From: Cordylochernes scorpioides | Taxonomy: Eukaryota; Arthropoda; Arachnida; Pseudoscorpiones; Chernetidae | DNA length: 64,000 nt | Direction: 5' to 3' | Assembly (NCBI GenBank): GCA_030710605.1 | Contig: CP092880.1 | Coordinates: 11,387,639 to 11,451,638 of the forward strand | Shown: positions 22,925 through 33,462 of the stretch, piece after piece | Layout of the letters: the number at the start of each line of letters is the position of its first letter | Numbering within the stretch: the first letter of the stretch is position 1 | Translations under genes and position numbers: made by a program | Notes under the pieces: model-generated | The model's database searches: none | What the model was told of the DNA's origin: nothing | The model's input: only the letters and a program-made list of their open reading frames with translations

Positions 22925-23032
22925 TTTTCACATGTTAAGCGTATTTACGCAATTTGGCCCTTAATACCCATTTCTTGGTTTTTCAAGAAGTCTGTGGGAC
23001 CAATCTTATTGGTCGCAGTGGTACAGCCTGAT

Positions 23033-23072
23033 CCACGCTGACGAGCGTTAATAGCGCGAAACGCGTTCGTGG
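23033..23072 (+). ncRNA. hammerhead ribozyme, minimal type I
   Basis: Order is canonical: CCACG, CTGACGA, stem II GCGTT-AAT-AGCGC (5 bp, one G/U), GAAA, a tiny stem III (AC, GC loop, GU) and the cleavage triplet GUU, then CGTGG, which pairs perfectly with CCACG. Position 7 of the core may be any base, so CUGACGA is allowed. The 2-bp stem III is typical of hammerheads in Penelope-like retroelements. All catalytic residues are present. Confidence 0.8.
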
Positions 23073-23440
23073 ATGGCTTTTCTTGATTTATCAAGAAATT
23101 GGGTTGGCCAAATATCAGGGAACAGGTTAAATCAATGAATAGTTGATTTCTGTTCCACCAGATAGCGCTCTGCCATCTAAAAAGCACATGTGCTTCTGGT
23201 CAGGATATTCCCTTTTTATTTTTAATATCAACACCTCACCTTATTATTTTTTTCTATTATATATTTTTTTCATATATATAGACATATATTAAAAACAAAG
23301 TAGGCATATCCTGACCAGGAGCACATGTGCTTTTAGAAGGCAGAGCGCCATCTGGTGGAACAGAAATCAACTAAACATTGGTTTAGCCTGTTTCCTGATA
23401 TTTTGCCAACCCAAATTCTTTATAAATCAAGAAAAGCCAT

Positions 23441-23480
23441 CCACGAACGCGCTTCGCGCTGTTGGCGTTCGTCAGCGTGG
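23441..23480 (-). ncRNA. degenerate hammerhead, minimal type I
   Basis: CCACG CTGACGA ACGCC-AACA-GCGC GAAG CGCGTT CGTGG. Stem I is perfect, but the first stem II pair is broken and GAAA has become GAAG, so it is predicted weak or dead. Confidence 0.65.
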
Positions 23481-23525
23481 AGTAGGCTGTACCACTGGGA
23501 CCAAAAAATAATTTTGGTCCCAGTG

Positions 23526-24042
23526 GTTTCTTTATTTTATTTTTTTCTATTGTTTTTCATATACATACATATATATACACACACTTTATTTATATAGAAA
23601 TTTCGAAACACTATTATATATGTGTATTAAACTTTTAAAAATTAAACAATTTTCCTTGTAAGGGCCTGCCTTATAAGGGCAGTAGACAATTCTTCAAATT
23701 TTAAATGAATCATACGCGTCTATAATAATTTTAAATTTTCATAACAGATGGCGCGCTAATGCATCATATAAATAGATATTTAATTGAATCGCACTCGGGA
23801 ATAGATTTCCAAAAAATTTTATTAGACAATTAAATGAATAATGATGACCGCTAATACACTGTAAAAATATGGTTTTAAGTAGTTGATTTTACAATGCTAT
23901 ATTTGAAATATTGAATTATTATCTGTATTGTTACGTCTTCCTGTAAGACTGATCCATTGTTCTATTGTAAACAAGCCCCCCCAGAGCGGGTAGTCATAAA
24001 ATAATTGTATATTAACAAGTATTTAAATATTTTGAGATATAG
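23526..24042. other. AT-rich with a family P tail fragment
   Basis: 23640-23765 resembles the family P 3' block (AGGGCAGTAGACAATT, ATACGCGTCTATAATA, AGATGGCGCGCTAATG). Otherwise unrecognised. Confidence 0.4.
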
Positions 24043-24212
24043 AGTAAAACCTTCCAGTAAAAGACACCTAATTGAAAATACAAAGTGTCCTTTAGGAAAA
24101 GATGTCCTCTCACTGGCGAGTTGCTTAATAGTAAAAATCATAATTTTGCAACTGAAAACTGTCCTTAGTAGAGAGGTGTCTTCTAGCCTGAGGGTCCTTT
24201 CATGGAGGTTCT
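24043..24212. mobile_element. pogo-like MITE, decayed
   Basis: Imperfect inverted ends: GTAAAACCTTCCAGTAAAAG on the left; the right end reads inward AGAACCTCCATGAAAGGACC. About 170 bp, no coding. Confidence 0.5.
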
Positions 24213-25507
24213 AATATATAAACAAACTATTTACATATATAAAATGATGATTTAGCATCACGATGATGATATTGATGATGATTTACTGAGTACCACAGAT
24301 TATTGTGTGTGACAATAGCAATAGGAATTTGATTGAGGAATGTTTAAAAGTAATTGAATTTTGGCAACCATAACTCATGATCATATCCCACATTCAGCAA
24401 TATTTCTGCCTCATTTGTCTTCGTTTCTTGAATAAGTTTTAAGTGTAGTTAAGAAAATAAGACCTAAACTAACTTTATTTATTTATTTAACAGTTGCAAA
24501 GACACGCCATATCCACAATTAGGATAATTGCGTGTAAATCTGAAATTATATATATACAAATCAAATCATCGTAAAATTAACATAGTTAAACATTGGGAAG
24601 CATGTAAATTACAAATTCGATGTCAAATTTTGCATATAGTAATTAGAAATAGTAGCTTGAAATATGTACACCGTATAATCATGAAATATGTGCAAAAAAA
24701 TGCCATTTACAACAGATGGAATAACGTCTAGACTAAATAAATTAATCTCCAACAGTCAATACTTTCGTCTTAAAATGTACAGCCTGCAGAATCTATTAAA
24801 CTTGTACTTTGTACTTGTACTTTAACTCACTTGAAAATGTAAAAGTCGAACTTCTTTCTACATTTGTGGACATTTAGTGAACTCAATCCACAATGGATTA
24901 AAGCTACTGTTTGGTTAAAAATGTATGTTTTATTCTTATTTGTTATTAATTGTTAATTATTGTATAAATTGTTGTTAAATATTATTCATTGATGTTATTC
25001 TATTCTTTATTGTTAATTTATATAATTATTTGTTTTACATAATTAAGTCTTTATTGTTTTATTTCAATCTGTAAATATATATTTTTTGATTCGGCAACAG
25101 TGTATTGTCGACATATTGTTTGTTTACTCGTCAATCAGTCTAGTTTAAATCAGCCATAAAATTCATGTAGCTTATTCAAAGACCATTAAATTCAAAGGTT
25201 CCTTGATCAATTTGCGTGGAGTTTCCTTTACTCAATTCTACATAATCAATTCAAATTATTCATCGCAGTACCTTAGCTCATAGAATTTGAGCTCGGTAGT
25301 TATCGCGAACACAGCTACCTTCAAAATTTGTCAAAGAGGTGTTCAGATGGCCATCCCTTTGTAAATTCTCTGATTGAACTATCAGTGAATAACACTTTGT
25401 CACCTATCCGCGTTTACTACTTTGTTAAGACAGTTGGAACCTAGGAGGGGGGGTTTACGTTTATTCAGACGGGACATATAGGTGACCTTTAATTTTATTG
25501 ATAAATA
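24213..25507. other. AT-rich with a possible SINE relic
   Basis: 24815-24880 (CTTGTACTTTAACTC, AAAGTCGAACTTCTTTC, CATTTGTGGACAT) resembles the body of the tRNA-derived SINE, diverged. The rest is not recognised. Confidence 0.35.
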
Positions 25508-25715
25508 CACTCATGGACAAAACTTAAAGAAGATATACCTTTTAGTATTATATCGGAATTCAGATAATAACTCTGAAAGTTATTGATACACAGTGACCTT
25601 TATTGAAGACACACGAGATATCCAAATGTGAACAAAATTGCTTCTGTCTCCTTAAAACAAACTAAAGACTGTCGATAAAAAGAATTTGCACTTCCTTAAG
25701 TTTTGTACATGAATG
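25508..25715. mobile_element. Tc1/mariner-type MITE
   Basis: 208 bp flanked by TA. Inverted ends: CACTCATGGACAAAACTTAA on the left and, read inward, CATTCATGTACAAAACTTAA on the right. No coding. Confidence 0.75.
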
Positions 25716-27107
25716 TATTGTTATAGTATGTTGTTTCTCTCTTTTAAACTTCTAGAGCTATATACCAGTTTGAAATTAATCCGTTTCTTGAAATCTTTGT
25801 TTAAAATAAGAGAAAATGCACTTCCTGATATTCCTACTATACGAGTAAGTATCAGAAAAAAGAAAGAATACTGTAATCAGATATTTAATTGAGAATAAGG
25901 CATATGATGGTGCAACTTGAAGTTGATGTTGCACCATCTATCGGAAAATTTTCCAACAAATCGTCGATTTCTTTAAATATTTTTTAGATATTCAAATAGA
26001 TGGTCTTACAGTTGCACAATTACGATATGTTTTCAATATAATTTCATTATCTAAAACCATACATTTGTTGCTCTATTCATTCCTATAATGTCTCATACAT
26101 TTTTACTCTATTTTATTCCTATAATGTTTTAATTTATCGGGGCAAAAGTTATAAGAAGATAGATTAAACAAATGTATCGCTTCAGTTAAAGAGATTACCA
26201 AGTGTTTCCACTTCTATATGTGTAACAAGCTAAAGTATTTCGATATAAGGTAACACTATAAATGACTAATCCAACCGAAACACATGTAGAATTAAATTAA
26301 TTTCACTGGCAAAGGTCCAACTGCCATGGGCAATGTTTCCAATTGCTAGCTCCCTTATTAAAACATTCCTGGAAGGACATTGTTATTCTGAAGAAAAAAA
26401 GAATTTCTTTTTTATTCCCTTTCAGTAGATTCAAATTCCAGAGGGAAATCCAACTCATTTATCTGTGAGGAACCAATATCCTCAGTATTTGTATAGTCAT
26501 CACTTTCATCAAACTATTTCACACATTCTCTACCGAATTGCTAAACTGCCTTGTGCAATTTAAAGTGGGAGAAACAATTGTAGAAATATTTCTACTGTTC
26601 TCTTAGTCTATGTCCATATATTCATTGAATACTTTAACAACAACAAAAAGGCTTTTATTAGGGCCCATTGCCCTGTATGGATTCTCCACACAACAACAAA
26701 ACAATACAGTATTTTTCTCCTTTTCTCCTTGTGCACGCGAGTCTTTGTTTAAAAAGGGATTTATTTACATATCTGTTCTAAAACTTTCCTCACTACCTCT
26801 TTTGTGTATGAATCTATTTACAATTGATCTGTAGAAATTAATATTTTAACAAAGAATTTCGTTATTTTTCCGGAAATAAATGTAAAAGAGCTTAATATCA
26901 TATTAGACGCGTGAATGCGATTCTAATTGGATTTCTCTTTGGATGTGAAGCCCTTTATATAGTTCCATATGTAAATATTATTTATTCGAGTACTATTTAT
27001 TGTTGGTAAGAAAAACCTTTGTGGATAATTTAAAAACTTTGAAATTTTGTAAATTGTAATTTTTGACTCTTACTGACTCAAAAGTTTGCCGACTCCTGTT
27101 CTATTGT
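25716..27107. other. AT-rich with a family E fragment
   Basis: 25880-25975 holds GGCATATGATGGTGCAACTT and CCATCTATCGGAAAAT, a diverged family E piece. A 74-codon frame at 26610 has no recognisable domain. Confidence 0.35.
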
Positions 27108-27156
27108 ATTAAACATCTGTCAGGGTTTACCACTGATGAGCTAAGCTCTTTAAATA
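27108..27156 (+). repeat. family P fragment beside a mariner
   Basis: TTACCACTGATGAGCTAAGC matches the third strand of the permuted hammerhead; the first two strands are missing. Confidence 0.5.
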
Positions 27157-27158
27157 TA

Positions 27159-28475
27159 CAAGGTGCGTTCATTAATTTCCAGGACTTCTCTGTGTCTTTG
27201 AAAAAATAAAACAAATAAAAAAACTAATTTAATATTTTTCAAAATATGCCCCTCCTGCCTCAATACACCTGTTCCATATTTTTTTCCAATTGTCGAAGCA
27301 GGAGATAAAATCAATTTTTGAGAGGTTCCTCAAGGTTGCCTTCGATTCAGCTTGTATCATATCAACGTTGTCAATTTCCTTCCTTTTAACTTCATTTTCA
27401 ATTTAGGATAGAGGAAAAAGTCATTGGGGGCTAAGACGGGGGAATAGGGTGGATGAGGGATCTGTATGGTTGAATGCTTGGCCAAGAACTGCAAAACAAC
27501 ATGGGCTGTGTGCGGCCGGCATTATCGACGTGAAGTATCCAGTCATTGTTTTGCCATCTTTCAGGTCTTTTAAGGCGTACTGCCTCCCTTAAGCGCCTCA
27601 TTATCCCCAAATAAACCTCTTGATTAATTGTACGTCCGAAAGGAATAAATTCATGGTGAACCAAACCATTAATATCAAAAAATGTAACAAGCAATGTCTT
27701 GACTTTGGATTTTGTAAATCTTGCCTTTTTGGGTTTCGGTTCCCCTCTTTCAATCCATTGGCTGGATTGACGTTTGGTTTCCGGGTCATACTGATACACC
27801 CATGTCTCATCCCCGGTAATGATTTTTTGCATCCATTCTGGATCGGTCCGAGTCATTTCAACCATGTTTTTGCAGACAGTCATTCTAACCTCCTTTTGTT
27901 CCTCTGTTAGAATCCGGGGAACAAATTTTGAAGTCGTCCGGATCATGTCCAAATCTTTTGTTACTATTTGATGACACAGTCCTACAGATAGTCCAGTCTC
28001 TGAAGATAAGTCTTTAATAGAAATTATTCTGTTATATTTAATTAATGCCTTTATTTTGAGCTTGTTTTCCTCGCAACGTAATGATCTTGGACGCCCAGTA
28101 TGCTGATCATCGCTTACCTTTTCCCAACCTTTTAGGAAGGGTAAAAACTATTCAAAAGTTCTTGAACGGGATAAAGCTGCATCGCCAAAAGCTTCTTTAA
28201 TCAATTCATACGTCTTAGTAGAACTTTTTTCAATTTAAAACAAAATTCAATGCAGATTCTCTGCTCTTCGAAAATGGCCATTTTAAAATTATAAATGCGA
28301 ACCTTACAAGGAAGTTGTTTTGTTCTATTTTTAGATCGGCGCGTGCGCCACGAGACTCGTGCTTTCAGTCAGGTGTGGTCGAATGTCCAATATTTAACTC
28401 TTTATACATTTTTTTCTTTAGCTTTTTTATTTATTTTATTTTTAAAAAGTCCTGAAAATTAATGAACTCACCTTG
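27159..28475 (-). mobile_element. mariner-like transposon (DD34D type), inactive
   Basis: 1,317 bp with TA on both sides. Ends: CAAGGTGCGTTCATTAATTT on the left; read inward from the right CAAGGTGAGTTCATTAATTT. It holds one minus-strand transposase pseudogene. Confidence 0.9.
27225..28281 (-). pseudogene. mariner transposase, broken
   Basis: ATG at 28281 (MAIFEEQRICIEFCFKLKKS). A stop after about 45 codons (FGDAALSRSRTFE then TAG). The longest clean frame is 27431-27952, with FVPRILTEEQK, IITGDETWVYQYDPETKR (first catalytic Asp), VTFFDINGLVHHEF, and HVDNAG (second Asp), where a frameshift follows. The C-terminal end resurfaces in another frame (IDFISCFDNWKK). At least two disabling changes, so dead. 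It would bind the inverted ends and insert at TA. Confidence 0.85.
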
Positions 28476-28480
28476 TATAT

Positions 28481-28794
28481 TGGTGAACCTTACCATCGAT
28501 TTCACCAATTTAATTCACCCTGATCGCTACAACGATTGTAATAAAGAAATGGAACTATTTAAATTTGATGCTTTCTTTATTTCACAAATACAACGTTTAC
28601 TACTGTTTATTCATGCAATGAAAAATATAAAGAGGGCCTTGCTCATCAGTGGTGAACCCTTCCAGCGGTTTCGCCAGTTTAATCATTCATATCTCTATTA
28701 AATTATATAGATGTATTCTATACTGTATATACCCATCACATGGCAGAAATTCTTGGTTAGCGAACTTAATTATGGACATAAGCTTAGAAGATAA
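28481..28794 (-). repeat. family P fragments
   Basis: On the minus strand, 28638-28690 has CTGGC GAAA CCGC and GTTCACCA CTGATGA GCAAG, without the upstream substrate strand. An older piece at about 28481-28515 shows a diverged version. The remainder is AT-rich. Confidence 0.5.
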
Positions 28795-29110
28795 TAGAAT
28801 TATACATTTTATATTAAATAAAAACAAACGATAGCAATGCGTCTCTTTATACATAAAATTTTAATATGCTAGCTTTCGGATCTTATCGATCCTTCAACAG
28901 GCCAAGCTGTAAATTGAGAGAAAGAATATATATATAAATGTAAAATATTATTTATATACACCAACGAAGATAGAGAATAAAAATATATATTCTTTCTCTC
29001 AATTTACAGCTTGGCCTGTTGAAGGATCGATAAGATCCGAAAGCTAGCATATTAAAATTTTATGTATAAATAGACGCATTGCTATCGTTTGTTTTTATTT
29101 AATAATTTAT
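28795..29110. mobile_element. foldback element with hammerhead-derived hairpin
   Basis: Two nearly perfect arms (about 28800-28943 and 28985-29105) surround a short AT centre. Each arm has CTGTTGA, the hairpin AGGATC-GATAA-GATCC, and GAAAGCTAGC (plus strand 29016-29048; minus strand 28870-28900): the strand order of a hammerhead, but with A6 of the core changed to U. Confidence 0.7.
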
Positions 29111-29699
29111 AGCAATTCTTTTGTCTATTTACATTTTATATTGTTTCTCTTTTTACATAGTTTACATTTACAAATGTTTATTCCGTGATGAAAGTGTTGA
29201 ACGAAACTATGAGATTTCAGATATTGTTGAAAGTTTTCAATGTATCAATTCACTATTTACTTATAGTATAATTTTCCACGAGAGACCATAGCTTTGAAAC
29301 AAAAATCAATTAAACGTTTATTTAAGTTTGTTCCATAATATTTGACCTACCCAATTTCTTGATAAATAGAAAAAGTCAACCACCTTCGCGTTTGTTTTAG
29401 CTATTTATATATAAATCACTGAAACATTATTTTTTATCAGACATTCTACTTCATATATATATTACTTTTATATAGTTACAGAGAGAGAGAGAGAATTAGC
29501 TTGTCATTATGACTTTACCACATATTAACAATGTATCATGACATACCACTATATTACACAAAATATCATAAAAATTCCTACTTAATAAAAAAACAATATT
29601 TTCGCCCATATAAGTACAAAGATCACAAGAAATTAGTATTGAAAAATAGAGACAAGATATATATTACGAAAAATATATTCTCAATAATATATATATAAG
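29111..29699. other. AT-rich with a decayed repeat and a short GA run
   Basis: 29335-29400 is a faint relic of the GAAAAGCC...CGCG repeat block. A (GA)n run sits at about 29481-29494. Confidence 0.35.
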
Positions 29700-29910
29700 A
29701 TATGAAAAAGGCATCTCCTTATCGTGCAACTGAAAGTTGCTGATGGCTTGCTCCATCTATCGGAATAAATATCAAATATTCTCGTTGATTTTTAATTATT
29801 TGGCCAATTCTGGAAGAATGAAAAAATCAACGAGAATAGTTGATATTTATTCCGATAGATGGCGCAACCCATCAGCAACTTTCAGTTGCACGATAGGAGA
29901 TTCCTTTTTC
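29700..29910. mobile_element. family E foldback
   Basis: Both ends read AAAAAGGCATCTCC or close to it. Arms carry CGTGCAACTGAAAGTTGCTG, CCATCTATCGGAATAAAT and ATCAACG-type blocks, meeting near 29800-29820. No coding. Confidence 0.65.
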
Positions 29911-30172
29911 ATAATTTATGCACCTTGTTCTTATATACATGTATATAATAAAATAGTACAAATGTGATAATGTACTGGGATAGGAATTGGAATATACTAG
30001 ATGTAAATAAAAACAGTTTATAGTCAAATATAAAAGAAGTCCAATAGGAAGAATACAAGCGAACATCTTAGCGGAAAATTCGACTTTACTGGATTTATTA
30101 CAATTTAACAACCAATATATTTGGAAACCTTCAAGTATAATGTCGAAGGATTTGTTAATATAGAAACATATA
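29911..30172. repeat. diverged minisatellite-type sequence
   Basis: 30040-30115 (GAATACAAGCGAACATC, TTAGCGGAAAATTCG) and 30130-30150 are related to the 96-bp unit at 33463. The mariner that follows landed within this. Confidence 0.5.
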
Positions 30173-31492
30173 CACGGTAGTATAAAAAAGTTCCCGAACT
30201 TTTAAAAATATATATTTATAAAACATCTTTTGAAAAATGTAAAATCAATTTTACTGTAAAGAACAAAGCCTAAACTATAATTTAATTTAGCAACGCCAGA
30301 GTAGATGCGCATGCGTAGTTTTCATTTTTGGCATATTTTTGTTGCAAGTATTTAGCTCGCGTCGGTTTCTGCAATGTCATCATTTGAGCAAAGGGCAAAT
30401 ATTAAATTTTCTGTAAAATTAAAAAGGTCTTTCACAGAGACATAAGCATTAATGAATGAAGCTTATGAAGACGAAGAATTGTCACGAAAGCAAGTTTATT
30501 TCTGGTATAAACGTTTTAAAGATGGCCGTAAGAGCATCGCAGATGATTCAAGGTCAGGTCGGCCATTGACGTCAACAACGGATCGCAATATTGGACAGGT
30601 ACGTGGATTAATTGTTGCTGATAGGAAATTTACTATTGGTAATATATCAGAAATACTTGGAATTTCGTATGGTAGTTGCCAAAAAATTATTGGTGAACAT
30701 TTAAACAAGAAAAAACTTTGTGGTTATTTTGTCCCACGAAATTTAACAGATCAACAAAGAGAAACCAGATTATAAATTTTCAAAGATTTAATTGAGACTG
30801 CAGAAATGATTCTGATTTTTAAAAATAATTTCAACTGGTGATGAAACATGGTGCTTTCTTTTTGATCCACAAACCAAAAAACAATCACTCGAATGGCACA
30901 CACCAAGTTCTCCTAGGCAGAAGGAAGTTCGTCTTGACAAGTCCAAAGGAAAAGTAATGCTTGTAGTGTTTTTCGATTATCAAGGACTTGTCTATTATTA
31001 ATTTATTAAAGAGGGGGTTACTATTAATAAACAGGCATACAAAAAAATACTTGTGCGCCTTCGTGATGCGATAAGAAGAAAAAGAAACCAACTCTTTAAA
31101 TCAAAACAGCGAAAATTGCTACATGATAATGCCCCTGCTCATAGAGCCATTATTGTTCAAGACTATTTAGCCAAACACTCTGTATCTGTCTTGCCGCATC
31201 CTCCTTACTCTCCTGATATCGCCCCATGTGATTTCTTCGTTCCAAAACTTAAAAAGACTCTAAAAGGGAGGCGCTTTTCATCATCATCAGAAGTAATTGA
31301 AAATGCGACAGTGGAGCTAAACAATCTTAGAAAATTTGACTTTGAACTAGCATTTCAACAGTTTTTTTCACGCTGGAAAAAATGTGTAGATAACCAAGGC
31401 TTCTATTTGGAAAATTTTGGTGTTTAAATTAATATACTATGAATAAATAATTAATTAAAAAGAAAGTTCGGGAACTTTTTGATCCTAGCTTG
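30173..31492 (+). mobile_element. mariner-like transposon, inactive
   Basis: 1,320 bp between TA dinucleotides. The inverted ends share AAAAAGTTCCCGAACTTT just inside each terminus; the outermost bases have diverged. One plus-strand transposase pseudogene. Confidence 0.85.
30374..31427 (+). pseudogene. mariner transposase, broken
   Basis: ATG at 30374 (MSSFEQRANIKFSVKLKRS), a TAA at codon 24, then an open frame (30452-30775) with the helix-turn-helix region and SRSGRPLTSTTD. A decayed middle includes STGDETWC (first catalytic Asp, about 30830). A second open frame (31053-31427) has LLHDNAPAHRA (second Asp) and YSPDIAPCDFF (third Asp) with DD34D spacing, then the usual C-terminus. Several stops and frameshifts; dead. 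Confidence 0.85.
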
Positions 31493-31493
31493 T

Positions 31494-31583
31494 ATAAGAA
31501 GTCCATGGATACAAGCAAACATCTTGGCGGAAAATTCGCCATTACTTCTCAAATAACATTTTGGGAACCAATATATATGGCTA
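31494..31583 (+). repeat. left part of the 96-bp minisatellite
   Basis: One diverged unit (ACAAGCAAACATCTTGGCGG, CATTTTGGGAACCAATATAT) lies between the mariner and the LTR element, so the array is older than the LTR insertion. Confidence 0.7.
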
Positions 31584-31926
31584 TGTGGCGACCGCACTTT
31601 GCTTCAGCGAACAAAGCTTCAAAACACATACGGGCAGAAAAGTGGCGACCCCACTTTGCCTCGGCAAGCACGTGTTTTAAGAACACTTCACTACGCATGC
31701 GCGGGCGTCATCCAGAACTTTCTAGCGGCTGGCTTCTTCCGACACACTTGATCTGGCCACACTGCAGCGGTAAACATCTAGGGCTAAAACTCCAACGGCC
31801 GTTACTTCAACCGTTGCTTCTTTTCTCTTTTAATTTCTTGCTTTAAAATAAATTAATTTTAATTATAATTTTATCAGCAGCCTTTCCACAAGCCACACAA
31901 CACAGCACACCAACAACCATCCTACA
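31584..31926 (+). repeat. 5' LTR of the gag-only element
   Basis: 343 bp; near-identical to 33119-33462. It has two internal TGGCGACC..CACTTTGC repeats about 50 bp apart. Confidence 0.9.
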
Positions 31927-32004
31927 AATTGGTGAGCCGGACGACTCGAATGTAGAATTAACGGCCAACGTCAAGGGCAAATCTTGGAATCTCAAACATT
32001 CACG

Positions 32005-33369
32005 ATGGAACTCACCCCATCTCAAATATCAAAATTGATTTTTCGAGCTCCACCCTTCTTGCCCAAAGACATTCCATTGTGGCTCAACCAACTGGAAGCT
32101 GCCTTTAATTTTGCAAACATCGCCAGCGACGACGATTTCAAGTATAACACAATAATCGTTAATTTGGATGAACTGGCTCTCATCTGCGTCTTCGACATTG
32201 TAGAGAACCCACCAGTTTCAGGAAAATATGCGGCGCTCAAAGAACGACTTCTCCTGCGATTTGGCCGGTCACGCCAGGTAAGAACAGCTCAAGTCTCAGA
32301 AACTAAGCCCATTGCTGATCAGAGACCCTCGATTATCCTGGTTGAATTGTCCAAACCACCTCCATCTCAGCACTGTGGTCCCTGTACTCCCACCTCCAAT
32401 AGCCTCCAACACCTGGAGCAGACGGATTTACCCCGTGACATGAATGTCACAACAACTGCCCCGGTGACTACAGTCCATAACGTTGAAGACACCAACTCAA
32501 GCGCCAACTTTCCTTCTCTCTCCAGCTCTCTGAGTGACTCTTCATCCCTGGACTCCTCATCGTTCTGCTCCAACCCTCCTTCAAACACCATCTCGTGCCC
32601 CCCTGAAACTGTTTTCTCCACCCCAGTGCACAGTGACAATCCCTTGCCCCAGCAGCCGCCGTCTCACGAAGAGCCCTTGCCCCAGCAGCCGCCGTCTCAC
32701 GAAGAGGACTTGCCTCCATCCTGCGATCAGAAACATTCACTCTTCCTAGAAGAAACCATTAACGCTGCTGCAACGACTCCTCTCCACTTGCAGCCCGCCC
32801 AAACTTCGGTAACACAACCTCTCCAACCTCAAAACTCTCTCCAACAGTCATTACCTCCCATTGAAGCAAGAGTCACTACTTCCCCAAAACCAATAGCTCC
32901 ACCGGTACTCGCGGCGACTACACCCATCGCTGAGCAACCCATCGTGTCCCTGCAAGCTGACAAGATGGTCGCCACCCATTACATCCGGACAACATTTGAA
33001 AAGGGCAGGTGCCTCCCTCAAGCCCCCAAGACCAGATCCCAACCCAACAAGGCACCCTACCAGGAGTTCCCTCTACGACTACATAGGATCTTCAAGGATC
33101 CTACTGGAGGGGGAGTAGTGTGGCGACCGCACTTTGCTTCAGCGAACAAAGCTTCAAAACACATACGGGCAGAAAAGTGGCGACCCCACTTTGCCTCGGC
33201 AAGCACGTGTTTTAAGAACACTTCACTACGCATGCGCGGGCGTCATCCAGAACTTTCTAGCGGCTGGCTTCTTCCGACACACTTGATCTGGCCACACTGC
33301 AGCGGTAAACATCTAGGGCTAAAACTCCAACGGCCGTTACTTCAACCGTTGCTTCTTTTCTCTTTTTAA
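32005..33369 (+). CDS. Gag-like protein with proline/serine-rich tail, 454 aa
   Basis: Start taken at ATG 32005 (MELTPSQISKLIFRAPPFL), just downstream of the primer site. Residues about 1-90 match the N-terminal capsid-like domain of arthropod gypsy gag (PLWLNQLEAAFNFANI, LKERLLLRFG). From about residue 100 the protein is low-complexity Ser/Pro/Thr-rich, with a doubled unit PLPQQPPSHEE (about residues 212-233). No CCHC knuckle and no pol motifs. The frame stays open through the polypurine tract and into the 3' LTR. Probably gag joined to a distal piece of the parent element by internal deletion. It might package its own RNA with helper pol, but that is inference. Confidence 0.75.
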   Translation: MELTPSQISKLIFRAPPFLPKDIPLWLNQLEAAFNFANIASDDDFKYNTIIVNLDELALICVFDIVENPPVSGKYAALKERLLLRFGRSRQVRTAQVSETKPIADQRPSIILVELSKPPPSQHCGPCTPTSNSLQHLEQTDLPRDMNVTTTAPVTTVHNVEDTNSSANFPSLSSSLSDSSSLDSSSFCSNPPSNTISCPPETVFSTPVHSDNPLPQQPPSHEEPLPQQPPSHEEDLPPSCDQKHSLFLEETINAAATTPLHLQPAQTSVTQPLQPQNSLQQSLPPIEARVTTSPKPIAPPVLAATTPIAEQPIVSLQADKMVATHYIRTTFEKGRCLPQAPKTRSQPNKAPYQEFPLRLHRIFKDPTGGGVVWRPHFASANKASKHIRAEKWRPHFASASTCFKNTSLRMRGRHPELSSGWLLPTHLIWPHCSGKHLGLKLQRPLLQPLLLFSF

Positions 33370-33462
33370 TTTCTTGCTTTAAAATAAATTAATTTTAATT
33401 ATAATTTTATCAGCAGCCTTTCCACAAGCCACACAACACAGCACACCAACAACCATCCTACA
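33119..33462 (+). repeat. 3' LTR of the gag-only element
   Basis: 344 bp, partner of the 5' LTR; the gag frame ends inside it. Confidence 0.9.

Larger units (their letters stand above)
22925..23525. mobile_element. foldback pair of ribozyme-bearing repeats
   Basis: Two copies of the TCAGGATATGCC family face each other, 22925-23230 plus strand and 23303-23525 minus strand, sharing GCCATCTGGTGGAAC-type and GAAAAGCCATCCACG blocks. The plus copy has an intact hammerhead (23033-23072), the minus copy a degenerate one (23441-23480). No coding. Confidence 0.7.
31584..33462 (+). mobile_element. gag-only, non-autonomous gypsy-type LTR element
   Basis: LTRs at 31584-31926 and 33119-33462 start TGTGGCGACC and end ATCCTACA. 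I noticed only one single-T length difference between them, so the insertion is young. The target duplication is GCTA (31580-31583 and 33463-33466). TGGTGAGCCGGACGACTCG just after the first LTR is the presumed primer site; GGAGGGGGAGTAG before the second is the polypurine tract. No protease, RT, RNase H or integrase code remains. Total 1,879 bp; it must be moved in trans. Confidence 0.9.

Noticed and set aside
26610..26834. 74-codon plus-strand frame as a small gene
   Set aside because: AT-rich region, no signal peptide or domain pattern, and no supporting context.
32367..32740. Minus-strand 90-codon frames opposite gag
   Set aside because: Antisense shadows of the Pro/Ser-rich gag tail, whose skewed composition suppresses stops on the other strand.
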